Shown: piece by piece, positions 8,377 through 15,369 of the stretch
How the letters are laid out: each line of letters opens with the position of its first letter
How positions within the stretch are numbered: position 1 is the first letter of the stretch
Source of the DNA: Modestobacter altitudinis
Lineage (GTDB): Bacteria > Actinomycetota > Actinomycetes > Mycobacteriales > Geodermatophilaceae
Assembly: GCF_005930475.1 (NCBI RefSeq)
Contig: NZ_SJEW01000038.1
Location: 1 to 45,531, forward strand
Direction of reading: 5' to 3'
DNA: 45,531 nt
Made by a program: the position numbers and the translations under genes
Notes under the pieces: model-generated
The model's input: the letters and a program-made list of their open reading frames with translations, nothing else
Told to the model about the DNA's origin: nothing
Database searches by the model: none

Positions 8377-8682
8377 TCAGACCGTGGGCCGGCCTTCGGC
8401 GACCCAGCGAGTCATGCCACCGTTCAGGCTGGCGACGTCGTAGCCGTGGCCGGCCAGGAAGTGCGCCGCCTGCGAGCTGCGTCCGCCGCTGCGGCAGACG
8501 GTGATGACCGGGCGGCTGCGGTCGAGCTCGACGGCACGGGCGGGCAGTTGGCCCAGTGGGATGTGGGTGCTGCCGGCGATCCGGCCCTCGGCGAGCTCGC
8601 TGGCCTCGCGGACGTCGAGCAGGACGGCCTCAGTGCGGTCGGCGGCCTCGGCGGGGGTGAGCTGAGGGATCCGCGGGTTCAC
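8377..8682 (-). CDS. Single-domain rhodanese sulfurtransferase
   Basis: The protein has 101 residues from a GTG at 8682; the upstream in-frame extension overlaps the regulator gene and looks artefactual. It has the normal single-domain rhodanese layout: VLLDVREASELAEGRIAGS, then the active-site loop VITVCRSGGRSS with Cys63, and LNGGMTRWVAEGRP at the end. It lies between the CsoR/CstR-like regulator (25 bp upstream) and the MBL fusion gene. It probably takes sulfane sulfur from a donor and passes it on within the same pathway (inference). It has no membrane segment or signal peptide, so it should be cytoplasmic. Confidence 0.88.
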   Translation of the reverse strand: MNPRIPQLTPAEAADRTEAVLLDVREASELAEGRIAGSTHIPLGQLPARAVELDRSRPVITVCRSGGRSSQAAHFLAGHGYDVASLNGGMTRWVAEGRPTV

Positions 8683-8707
8683 GGCGTACTCCCAGCGTCG
8701 GTGAGGG

Positions 8708-8989
8708 TCATGCCAGGGAGAGGAAGAGGCGCTCGAGCTCGCGCAGGTCGACCTCGCGGGTCTCTCCGTCCTCATTGATCGAGCAGTAGCGCATCCCGGT
8801 GGAGACGACGGCGAACCCGGCCTTGCTCAGCGCCTTCGACGCTGCGGCCAGCTGGGTGACCACGGCAGAGCAGTCCCGGCCGTCCTCGATCATGCGGACG
8901 ATGCCGCCGATCTGGCCCTCGATGCGCTTGAGGCGCTTGACGACGTCTGCGAGCTCGCCCTGGGGGATGTCCACACGTTGAGTATGCAT
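8708..8989 (-). CDS. CsoR/CstR-family repressor, probably persulfide-sensing
   Basis: The protein has 93 residues with the all-helical DUF156 fold: VVKRLKRIEGQIGGIVRMIE, then GRDCSAVVTQLAAASKAL and STGMRYCSI. Cys40 and Cys69 are 29 residues apart, as in CstR (Cys31/Cys60) and CsoR (Cys36/Cys65). Copper-binding CsoR has a His four residues before the second Cys; here that residue is Gly65, so copper binding is unlikely and a disulfide/persulfide switch as in CstR is the better guess. It is the first gene of the sulfur operon and should repress it. The start codon is overlapped by a perfect palindrome. A nickel or formaldehyde sensor of the same family is less likely without the His ligands. 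Confidence 0.85.
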   Translation of the reverse strand: MHTQRVDIPQGELADVVKRLKRIEGQIGGIVRMIEDGRDCSAVVTQLAAASKALSKAGFAVVSTGMRYCSINEDGETREVDLRELERLFLSLA

Positions 8990-9003
8990 ACCCCCGGGGG
9001 TAT
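8988..9003. promoter_or_regulatory. Perfect 16-bp palindrome, probable operator of the sulfur operon
   Basis: ATACCCCCGGGGGTAT is an exact inverted repeat. Operators of CsoR/CstR proteins are AT-flanked G/C-tract palindromes of this form. It overlaps the first two bases of the regulator's start codon, and its GGGGG could also serve as the ribosome site, so bound repressor could block both transcription and initiation (inference). Confidence 0.65.
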
Positions 9004-9547
9004 TAGCAACCGGGTGGGCGGTGACTGCTCACACGCCCGCCAGGCTCATGGCGCGGCCGACCGATCTGCGGACGGGTGCTGCAGGCCGGTCGCCCGCCGA
9101 GTTCGGCGACCCGGCTCCACAGCGCCGCCTCGTCTCCGCCTTCGATCTGCATTCCGGGACGCCCGGGTCTACTTGCTCCACCCCCCGACCACCGACGCGA
9201 TCAAGGTCGGCATCGCCGTCGTCGACGGCCAGGATGCGCGCCCACGCCGCGCACGAGCTGCCGGCTGCTGGCCGAGTGGACCGGTCCGGAGCACGACATT
9301 GCAGTTACCACCGAGCGGGCAGTGCCCACCGGGTGGCGGGCCACCGAGGTCGCGCCGGGGCACATCGCGCCGCGCGATGGAGGCCCGAGACCGCACCGGC
9401 CGCGCAGGTGCTGACCGCCCCGACACAGCTGGTCGAGCTGCTCGGCGCACCAGTTGCCGCCGCTGACGCCAGCGGGGCACTGGCTCCGCCGGCTGCGTAG
9501 CCGGCACCGCGCCCGGTCCGGCAGCGATCGGGCTGGCTGCAGCGGTC
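9004..9547. other. 544-bp stretch without an intact gene; possible decayed coding sequence
   Basis: No intact gene is recognised. On the plus strand protein-like text jumps between frames: VYLLHPPTTDAIKVGIAVVD near 9169-9228, then AHAAHEL, then LLAEWTGPEHDIAVTTERAV from about 9265. This is what a gene with several frameshifts would look like, but I cannot name a family. The left end must contain the promoter of the leftward sulfur operon. Confidence 0.3.
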
Positions 9548-9952
9548 TCACGTGCCGGGGCTGGTGACCGCGCGCAGTGCGTTCTGCAGTCGGGTCTTGG
9601 CGTCGGCCGCGATCGGCTCGAGTTCGGGCCGCCCGGGCACAGTGACCATCAGCTCCGGGTTGAGCGCGGACACCAGCACCTGCCCGTCCTCGCTGGCGCG
9701 GACCACGACGTTGCACGGCAGCAGCAACCCCAGATCTGGTTCGATCGCCAGGCCCTGCTGGGCCAGCGGGGCGTTGCAGGCGCCGAGGATGATCTGCGGC
9801 GGCACGTCGACGTCCAGCTTGGCCTTCAGGGTCGCGGCGACGTCGATTTCGGTGAGGATGCCGAAGCCCTCCGCGGCCAGCGCCGCGCGGGTGCGCTCCA
9901 GGGCCTCGTCAAGCGGGATGTCGACGTGCACGCTCATGCCGAAGTCGGCCAT
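9548..9952 (-). CDS. DUF302-domain protein
   Basis: The protein has 134 residues; the ATG at 9952 is preceded by AAGGGAG. The DUF302 fold is recognisable: FGMSVHVDIPLDEALERTRA, FGILTEIDVAATLKAKLDVD, PQIILGACNAPLAQQGLAIE and GLLLPCNVVVRASEDGQVLV. Conserved Cys are present in GACN and LPCN. The biochemical role of DUF302 is not established; members often sit beside sulfur, heavy-metal or redox stress genes, and here the gene is between the sulfur operon and a DoxX gene. It is cytoplasmic, with no signal peptide. Confidence 0.85.
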   Translation of the reverse strand: MADFGMSVHVDIPLDEALERTRAALAAEGFGILTEIDVAATLKAKLDVDVPPQIILGACNAPLAQQGLAIEPDLGLLLPCNVVVRASEDGQVLVSALNPELMVTVPGRPELEPIAADAKTRLQNALRAVTSPGT

Positions 9953-10049
9953 GTCGGGCTCCCTTTTGTGTCGGTGACACAGGAGGGGTGCCCGTCCCGG
10001 TCGGGTCTACCCGCCGGGACCTGCGCGCCGGTATGCGGCCGGGGCCTCC

Positions 10050-10076
10050 GGCTTCGACGGCTTCGACGGCTTCGAC
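10050..10076. repeat. 9-bp tandem repeat, three copies
   Basis: GGCTTCGAC is repeated three times without interruption. It is short and in non-coding DNA, so it may be a slippage product without function. Confidence 0.75.
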
Positions 10077-10102
10077 GGAAAGCAGGCCAGGCGCGGCAGT
10101 GA

Positions 10103-10255
10103 CCGGCTGTGGTGATCTTCGGGGCCTCGCAGCTGTTCGTGAAGCAGTTGGAGTGGGCCGGGCCCGCACTGGGTCTGCCCTCGGTGATGGTGATGGCCCT
10201 GCTGCCTGACCCACCGGCAGGGACAGGTCAGAGATCCCAGCGTCCGGGTCGCTGA
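10103..10255 (+). pseudogene. Remnant of a sodium/calcium-exchanger-type antiporter (tentative)
   Basis: An open stretch of about 50 codons between a TGA at 10100 and a TGA at 10253 reads VVIFGASQLFVKQLEWAGPA and then LGLPSVMVMALLPDP. This resembles one hydrophobic segment of cation:proton or sodium/calcium antiporters (G-A-x-x-FV-x3-E-W). There is no start, no second repeat and no partner half nearby, so if the resemblance is real it is a fragment of a deleted gene. The tail after residue 35 no longer resembles the family. Confidence 0.3.
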
Positions 10256-10324
10256 CGGGCATGCACCGCACGGTGGCGGGGCATGGAACGGTCGGCATCA
10301 ACCCCGGCGATGGAGGAGGACGGC

Positions 10325-10897
10325 ATGAGCGTGGGGCGATTGGCGGCGCGGGCCCTGATCGGCGGCTTGTTCATCGGGCACGGGACGCAGAAGCTCTTCG
10401 GCTGGTTCGGCGGCCCCGGCCGCGCCGGCACCGCGGGGATGATGGAGGCCCTCGAGATGCGTCCGGCGAAGGTGCACGCCGTCGTCGCCGGAACGACGGA
10501 AACAGCCGGCGGGGTGCTGCTCGCCGCCGGCCTGGCGACCCCGTTGGCGTCAGCCGCACTGACCGGTGTGATGACGACGGCGATCCGGAAGGTGCACCTG
10601 CCCAACGGCCCGTGGGCGGCCAACGGCGGCTGGGAGTACAACGCCGTCCTGATCGGCGCGTTGACCGCGTTGACCGAGACCGGCCCTGGGGACCTGTCCC
10701 TCGATCGTGCACTGGGTATCGAGCGCACCGGTCCGGCCTGGGCGCTGGGCGCGCTGGCGACCGGCGTCGGCACCGCGTTCGCGACGATGGCGCTGGGGCG
10801 TCGAGGGAAGCCGGGAACTGTTGTCACGACCCAGTCCGACGCGGTCGAGGCGGCGCAGGGCGACACCGCCGGTGACCCCACGACGACCGGGATTTGA
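10325..10897 (+). CDS. DoxX-family membrane protein
   Basis: The protein has 190 residues; the ATG at 10325 follows a GGAGGAGG tract (10312-10319), so an earlier in-frame ATG at 10283 is less likely. It starts with the DoxX signature RALIGGLFIGHGTQKLFGWF followed by GGPG, and has four predicted helices, with ETAGGVLLAAGLATPLASAA and ALGALATGVGTAFATMAL as later helices. DoxX-like proteins are integral membrane proteins linked to thiol/redox balance and, in some cases, to thiosulfate:quinone oxidoreduction. The adjacent sulfur operon and DUF302 gene fit such a role, but no specific reaction can be assigned. Confidence 0.85.
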   Translation: MSVGRLAARALIGGLFIGHGTQKLFGWFGGPGRAGTAGMMEALEMRPAKVHAVVAGTTETAGGVLLAAGLATPLASAALTGVMTTAIRKVHLPNGPWAANGGWEYNAVLIGALTALTETGPGDLSLDRALGIERTGPAWALGALATGVGTAFATMALGRRGKPGTVVTTQSDAVEAAQGDTAGDPTTTGI

Positions 10898-11151
10898 AGC
10901 GTCCGAAGGAGCCAGGAGCCGATAACCGGACCAGTGCCTGGACAGGCCGAACGTCGCAAGGTCAGTCTGCGCAGTCATGCTCGTGGCCACACCGGCGGCC
11001 TGACCAGCGCAGATGTGGTGTCCCGCGTGTCCTTAGCGTGTCCGTACGACCGGAGAATCGCGGTTATACGGGGGTAACAGCGGCTAATCCGACGGCTCGT
11101 GGGATACCCGTGCGTGGGCTGGCCGACGCGCTGACCTGCACTTATTCGTTG

Positions 11152-11222
11152 AGCGGGTGACCGGGATCGAACCGGCATGGCCAGCTTGGAAGGCTGGGGC
11201 TCTACCATTGAGCTACACCCGC
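11152..11222 (-). tRNA. tRNA-Gly (anticodon UCC)
   Basis: Read on the minus strand, a 71-nt cloverleaf begins GCGGGTGTAGCTCAATGG and ends CACCCGC plus discriminator T. The 7-bp acceptor stem is perfect, the anticodon arm CAGCCTTCCAAGCTGG gives loop CTTCCAA with anticodon TCC, and the T arm is CCGGTTCGATCCCGG. CCA is not encoded. A TAGGCT box at 11239-11244 is a suitable -10. Its 3' end points towards the accessory region on the left. Confidence 0.97.
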
Positions 11223-11238
11223 GGGGAGATGCAGACGC

Positions 11239-11244
11239 AGCCTA
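11239..11244 (-). promoter_or_regulatory. -10 element for tRNA-Gly
   Basis: TAGGCT on the minus strand, 16 bases before the mature 5' end, would give a short 5' leader for RNase P. No clear -35 box was found. Confidence 0.4.
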
Positions 11245-11307
11245 ACCGGTCGCCTCCCGCCGTCGCCGACGCCGGTCGACATCGCGGACGCCGTCCCCTC
11301 CTCCTCG

Positions 11308-12744
11308 GTGACGGCCCGTGCCAGGCTGCGCCGCATGGGTGCCGAGGCCGACGCGTACGACGAGGCGCTGCGCGCCGCGGCGTCGCACGCCCGGGCTTGG
11401 CTGCACCAGCTGCCCGACCGGCGTGTCCCGCCGAAGGCGACCGCGGACGACGTCCGGGCCCGCGCCCTCGACCTGCTCACCGAGCCGCCCGTCGACGCCG
11501 CGCAGGTGGTCGACGAGCTCGCCGCGCTGGCCGGACCGGGGCTGATGGCGATCAACTCCGGTCGGTTCTTCGGCTGGGTGATGGGCGGCGTCCTCCCCGC
11601 GGCACTGGGCGCGGACTGGCTGGTCAGCAGCTGGGACCAGAACACCGGCATGCGCGCGGCCACCCCGGGGGTCGCGGGCATCGAGGAGGCGGCGGGGGAG
11701 TGGCTGCTGCACCTGCTCGGCCTGCCAGCCGGCAGCGCGGTCGGCTTCTCCACCGGCGCGACGACGGCGAACACGTCCTGCCTGGCCGCCGGCCGGAACG
11801 CGGTGCTGGCCGGGGCCGGATGGGACGTGGAGGAGAACGGGCTGGCCGAGGGCCCGCGGATCCGGGTCCTCGTCGGCGAGGACAGCCACGCCTCGGTGCA
11901 CCTGGCGCTGCGCTACCTGGGGCTGGGGCGCCCCGAGCGGGTGGCCGTCGACGACCAGGGGCGGCTGCGCACCGACGCCCTGGCGCTGGCCCTCGAGGAC
12001 GCGCCGCCGGGTGCCCCCACGCTGGTCTGCCTGCAGGCTGGCAACCTGCACTCGGGTGCGTTCGACCCGCTCGGGGAGGCCGCCGACCTCGCCCACCGGC
12101 ACGGCGCCTGGGTGCACGTGGACGGCGCGTTCGGGTTGTGGGCCGCCGCCGCACCCAGGCTGCGGCACCTGGTCGCCGGGCTGGACCGGGCCGACTCGTG
12201 GGCCACCGACGCGCACAAGACGCTCAACGTGCCCTACGACTGCGGCGTCGCCGTGGTGCACGACCCGGCGCCGATGCGCGCGGCGCTGGGGGTGCGGACC
12301 AGCTACCTGCTGAGCACCGACGTCGCGGACCCGCTGGACGTGACGGTGGAGATGTCGCGGCGGGCCCGAGGCGTGCCGGTCTGGGCGGCGCTGCGGTCGC
12401 TGGGGGAGGACGGCGTGGCCGCGCTCGTCGAGCGGCTGGTGGACAACGCCCGGGCTCTGGCCGATGGCCTGGCCTCCCTCGACGGCGCGAGGGTCCTGAA
12501 CGACGTCGTCTACACCCAGGTCTGCGTCAGCTTCGGCAGCGACGAGCGCACCGCCGCGGTGATCGCCGACGGGACGGCGTGGATGTCGGGCTCTCGCTGG
12601 GCCGGCCGGGCCGTGCTGCGGGTCTCGGTGAGCAACTGGTCGACCGATCGGGCCGACGTCGAGGCGTCCCTCGATGCGGTGCGCCGGGCCGTGGCCGCGG
12701 TGGACGGCCGACGCCGCGGTACGGCCGCGCAGACCGCCCCCTAG
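11308..12744 (+). CDS. PLP-dependent decarboxylase (group II / aromatic amino acid decarboxylase type)
   Basis: The protein has 478 residues with a GTG start at 11308; an ATG nine codons later is an alternative. It has the fold-type I decarboxylase layout: GFSTGATTANTSCLAAGRNA binds the cofactor phosphate, HGAWVHVDGAFGLWA holds the Asp272 that pairs with the pyridine nitrogen, and WATDAHKTLNVPYDCG carries the cofactor lysine (Lys304). The N-terminal segment INSGRFFGWVMGGVLPAALG is typical of the actinobacterial subgroup. It should decarboxylate an amino acid, or possibly act as an aldolase-type relative; the substrate is not evident. It stands alone between two tRNA genes, and its stop codon is part of the likely -10 box of tRNA-Pro. 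Confidence 0.85.
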   Translation: MTARARLRRMGAEADAYDEALRAAASHARAWLHQLPDRRVPPKATADDVRARALDLLTEPPVDAAQVVDELAALAGPGLMAINSGRFFGWVMGGVLPAALGADWLVSSWDQNTGMRAATPGVAGIEEAAGEWLLHLLGLPAGSAVGFSTGATTANTSCLAAGRNAVLAGAGWDVEENGLAEGPRIRVLVGEDSHASVHLALRYLGLGRPERVAVDDQGRLRTDALALALEDAPPGAPTLVCLQAGNLHSGAFDPLGEAADLAHRHGAWVHVDGAFGLWAAAAPRLRHLVAGLDRADSWATDAHKTLNVPYDCGVAVVHDPAPMRAALGVRTSYLLSTDVADPLDVTVEMSRRARGVPVWAALRSLGEDGVAALVERLVDNARALADGLASLDGARVLNDVVYTQVCVSFGSDERTAAVIADGTAWMSGSRWAGRAVLRVSVSNWSTDRADVEASLDAVRRAVAAVDGRRRGTAAQTAP

Positions 12745-12747
12745 ACT
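12742..12747 (+). promoter_or_regulatory. -10 element for tRNA-Pro
   Basis: TAGACT, sharing its first three bases with the stop codon of the decarboxylase gene, lies 11 bases before the mature tRNA 5' end. Confidence 0.4.
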
Positions 12748-12758
12748 CGCACCCGCCA

Positions 12759-12832
12759 CGGGGTGTGGCGCAGCTTGGTAGCGCACCCGCTTTGGGAGCG
12801 GGGGGCCGTGGGTTCAAATCCCGCCACCCCGA
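12759..12832 (+). tRNA. tRNA-Pro (anticodon UGG)
   Basis: A 74-nt cloverleaf begins CGGGGTGTGGCGCAGCTTGG and ends CACCCCG plus discriminator A. The acceptor stem pairs CGGGGTG with CACCCCG; the anticodon loop CTTTGGG gives UGG; the T arm contains GGTTCAAATCC. CCA is not encoded. Confidence 0.97.
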
Positions 12833-12849
12833 CACAGAACCGACGTCTC

Positions 12850-12855
12850 TAGACT
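12850..12855 (+). promoter_or_regulatory. Candidate -10 element of the tig promoter
   Basis: TAGACT lies about 70 bases before the tig start and would give a leader of about 60 nt containing the ribosome site. The -35 region overlaps the end of tRNA-Pro and shows no good match. Confidence 0.35.
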
Positions 12856-12923
12856 CGTGGCGTGCTGCGACGCCCCGGGCGTCGCGCCCGTCGTCCGTCC
12901 CCCTTCCAGAGGAGCGCTGCACA

Positions 12924-14423
12924 GTGAAGAGCACCATCGAGAACCTGGGCCCGACCCGGGTCCGGCTCGCGATCGAGGTGCCGTGGAGCGACCTGGACCA
13001 CGCCTTCGGTGAGGTCTACAAGGAGCTGGGCAAGCAGGTCCGCGTTCCCGGTTTCCGCCCCGGCAAGGTCCCGAACCGCGTCCTCGACCAGCGGATCGGC
13101 CGTCCGGTCGTCCTCGAGCAGGTCGTCCAGCACGCCGTCCCCGAGGTCTACTCCGAGGCGATCCGGGAGAACCAGGTCCGGGTGATCAGCCAGCCCGAGG
13201 TCGAGGTGACCCGGATCGACGACGGCGAGGCCCTCGCGTTCACCGCCGAGGTCGACGTCGCCCCGACGCTCGAGCTGCCCCCGCTGGACTCCCTCGCGGT
13301 CACCGTCGACGACGTCGAGGTCACCGACGAGGAGATCGACGCCCAGGTGTCGGTCATGCGCGAGCGCTTCGCCACCCTGTCCGGCGTCGAGCGCGCCGCC
13401 GCCGAGGGCGACTACGTCTCCATCGATCTGGAGGCCACGCTGCGCGGCGAGGTCCTCGAGGACGGCAGCACCACGGGCATGTCCTACGAGGTCGGCTCGG
13501 GCGGCCTGATGGCCGGCCTGGACGAGGCCGTCACCGGGCTGTCCGCCGACGAGAGCGCCACCTTCCAGACCCCGCTGCTCTCCGGTGACGACGCCGGCGA
13601 GCTGGCCGACGTCACCGTCACGGTGCGCTCGGTCAAGTCCAAGGAGCTGCCCGAGCTGGACGACGAGTTCGCCTCCATCGCGAGCGAGTTCGACACGCTG
13701 GCCGAGCTGCGCGAGGACGTCCGCACCCGGCTGTCCCGCACCAAGGTCCTGCAGCAGGGCGCCGAGGCCCGCGACAAGCTGGTCGAGCACCTCATCGAGG
13801 TCATCGAGGTGCCGGTGCCGGAGAACATGGTCGAGCAGGAGCTCTCCTGGCGCGGCCAGGCCATGGAGCGCGAGCTCCAGCAGGCCGGCATGGACTGGGA
13901 CGCCTACTTCACGGCCGCGGGCGTCGAGGGTGGCCGCGAGGCCTACGACGCCGAGCTGCGGGAGAACGTCGAGAAGGCGGTCAAGACCCAGTTCATCCTC
14001 GACTCGATCGCCGACGCCCGTGAGGTGACCGTCGACAACGAGGACCTGTCCGCGCAGATCATGGCGCAGGCCCAGCGCAACCGGGTCAGCCCGGAGCAGT
14101 ACGCGCAGCAGCTGCAGCAGGGCAACAACATCGCCGACTTCGTCGCCGACGTCCGCCGCACCAAGGCGCTGGCCCAGCTGCTCGAGGAGACGACGATCAC
14201 CGACGCGTCGGGCAACGTCGTCGACCTCGAGGCGCTTCGCCCGCGGACCGTCGCCGCATCGGCCGAGGACGGCGAGGAGCCGGCCGACGACGTCACCGAG
14301 GCGGTCGCCGGTGGGGACGTCGCCGACGACGACGCCGACAACGAGGCCGAGGCCACCGACGCCGTCGTCACCGACGCAGAGGCCGCCGTCGACGACGCCG
14401 AGGGCAGCACCGACAAGGCCTGA
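12924..14423 (+). CDS. tig: Trigger factor
   Basis: The protein has 499 residues from a GTG at 12924 with AGAGGAG upstream. The N-terminal ribosome-binding domain includes FRPGKVPNRVLDQRIG (the GFRxGKxP signature), followed by a peptidyl-prolyl isomerase domain (AAEGDYVSIDLEA, GLMAGLDEAVTGLSADE) and a helical chaperone domain (VPVPENMVEQELSWR onward). It binds nascent chains at the ribosome exit tunnel. The last ~65 residues are a low-complexity acidic tail rich in Asp, Ala, Glu and Val, longer than in most families. It is followed by a strong terminator and lies next to the clpP operon, the usual arrangement. Confidence 0.98.
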   Translation: MKSTIENLGPTRVRLAIEVPWSDLDHAFGEVYKELGKQVRVPGFRPGKVPNRVLDQRIGRPVVLEQVVQHAVPEVYSEAIRENQVRVISQPEVEVTRIDDGEALAFTAEVDVAPTLELPPLDSLAVTVDDVEVTDEEIDAQVSVMRERFATLSGVERAAAEGDYVSIDLEATLRGEVLEDGSTTGMSYEVGSGGLMAGLDEAVTGLSADESATFQTPLLSGDDAGELADVTVTVRSVKSKELPELDDEFASIASEFDTLAELREDVRTRLSRTKVLQQGAEARDKLVEHLIEVIEVPVPENMVEQELSWRGQAMERELQQAGMDWDAYFTAAGVEGGREAYDAELRENVEKAVKTQFILDSIADAREVTVDNEDLSAQIMAQAQRNRVSPEQYAQQLQQGNNIADFVADVRRTKALAQLLEETTITDASGNVVDLEALRPRTVAASAEDGEEPADDVTEAVAGGDVADDDADNEAEATDAVVTDAEAAVDDAEGSTDKA

Positions 14424-14440
14424 CCCACGCGAGGCACACC

Positions 14441-14477
14441 GCGCCGCCCGCACCCCTGCCCGGGGTGCGGGCGGCGC
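14441..14477 (+). terminator. Terminator after tig
   Basis: A perfect 16-bp stem (14441-14456 with 14462-14477) closes a 5-nt loop. There is no long T tract, as is common in high-GC genomes. Confidence 0.8.
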
Positions 14478-14533
14478 TGTCGTCCGGCGGCCATGACAGC
14501 CGCGGTCGTCGCTGCGCCCACGGCGAACACCGG

Positions 14534-14559
14534 CCCCGACGGGGAGGAAGCCGTCGGGG
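14534..14559. other. 9-bp stem-loop upstream of the clpP promoter
   Basis: CCCCGACGG (14534-14542) pairs with CCGTCGGGG (14551-14559) around an 8-nt loop, just before a TAGGGT box. It may be a second terminator that shields the clpP promoter. Confidence 0.45.
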
Positions 14560-14567
14560 GTCCGCGT

Positions 14568-14573
14568 TAGGGT
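14568..14573 (+). promoter_or_regulatory. Candidate -10 element of the clpP1P2 promoter
   Basis: TAGGGT would give a leader of about 140 nt before clpP1. A 10-bp palindrome GGCGATCGCC (14588-14597) lies just downstream. The actinobacterial regulator ClgR usually controls clpP1P2, but I could not find a convincing ClgR site here. Confidence 0.3.
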
Positions 14574-14719
14574 CGACGTGACACCGAGGCGATCGCCGAA
14601 GACGCACTGACGACCACCACCCAGCGGCCGTCCGCGGCATCGGCGGACACCCCCCGACCACCGGCCAACCCGTTCCACGAGACCGACTGCACCGCAGTCC
14701 TACGGAGGTCACCGCACCC

Positions 14720-15367
14720 GTGAGCACCCCACTGATCACCCCCGGCGCGCCGCTGATGCGCGCCGGCGGCTCGATGATGAACCTCAACGACTCGGTCTAC
14801 GAGCGCCTCCTGCGCGAGCGGATCATCTTCCTCGGCAGCCAGGTCGACGACGTGATCGCCAACCAGCTGGCCGCGCAGATGCTGCTGCTGTCCGCCGAGG
14901 ACCCCAAGCGCGACATCCACCTGTACATCAACTCGCCCGGTGGCTCGGTCACCGCGGGCATGGCCATCTACGACACGATGCAGTTCATCGACTGCGACGT
15001 CGCCACCTACGCGATGGGCCTGGCCGCCTCGATGGGCCAGTTCCTGCTCACCGCCGGCACCAAGGGCAAGCGGTACTCGCTGCCGCACACGCGGATCCTG
15101 ATGCACCAGCCCTCGGCCGGCGTCGGCGGCACCGCCTCCGACATCGCGATCCAGGCCGAGCTGTTCCGCAGCACCAAGCAGGAGCTGAACAAGCTCCAGG
15201 CGAAGCACACCGGGCAGACCGCCGAGCGGATCAACGAGGACTCCGACCGCGACCGGTGGTTCACCGCGCAGGAGGCCCTCGAGTACGGCTTCGTCGACCA
15301 CGTGGTGACCCGTGCCGACACCATGACCCAGACCGACAACCCGGTCACCGACGGACCGGAGAAGTGA
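14720..15367 (+). CDS. clpP1: ATP-dependent Clp protease proteolytic subunit 1
   Basis: The protein has 215 residues from a GTG at 14720 with GGAGGT 10 bases upstream. The serine-peptidase triad is visible: Ser104 in [10 protein letters not shown], His129 in RILMHQPS, and Asp178 in DRDRWF. The oxyanion segment [11 protein letters not shown] is intact. In actinobacteria ClpP1 and ClpP2 form a mixed tetradecamer that degrades proteins fed in by ClpX or ClpC. The first ~20 residues are probably removed by self-processing. It is followed after two bases by clpP2, so the two are co-translated. Confidence 0.98.
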   Translation: MSTPLITPGAPLMRAGGSMMNLNDSVYERLLRERIIFLGSQVDDVIANQLAAQMLLLSAEDPKRDIHLYINSPGGSVTAGMAIYDTMQFIDCDVATYAMGLAASMGQFLLTAGTKGKRYSLPHTRILMHQPSAGVGGTASDIAIQAELFRSTKQELNKLQAKHTGQTAERINEDSDRDRWFTAQEALEYGFVDHVVTRADTMTQTDNPVTDGPEK

Positions 15368-15369
15368 CC

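Larger units (their letters stand above)
9953..10324. other. 372-bp intergenic stretch with short tandem repeat and a gene remnant
   Basis: It holds three tandem copies of GGCTTCGAC (10050-10076) and a short antiporter-like remnant (10103-10255). It must also contain the divergent promoters of the DUF302 and DoxX genes. No intact gene is seen. Confidence 0.5.

Noticed and set aside
9169-9716. Minus-strand open frame across the gap next to the DUF302 gene
   Set aside because: Half of it is a shadow of DUF302, and the rest is Arg-rich without any motif.
10050-10076. Tandem repeat considered as a CRISPR or origin-type iteron
   Set aside because: Only three 9-bp units with no spacers and no replication gene nearby.
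11157-12923. Upstream extension of the trigger factor frame
   Set aside because: It crosses tRNA-Pro and the decarboxylase gene in another frame; the GTG at 12924 has a ribosome site and gives the normal N-terminus.
14588-14597. GGCGATCGCC before clpP1 considered as a ClgR operator
   Set aside because: It does not have the CGC-N5-GCG spacing known for ClgR sites, and such GC palindromes are common by chance here.
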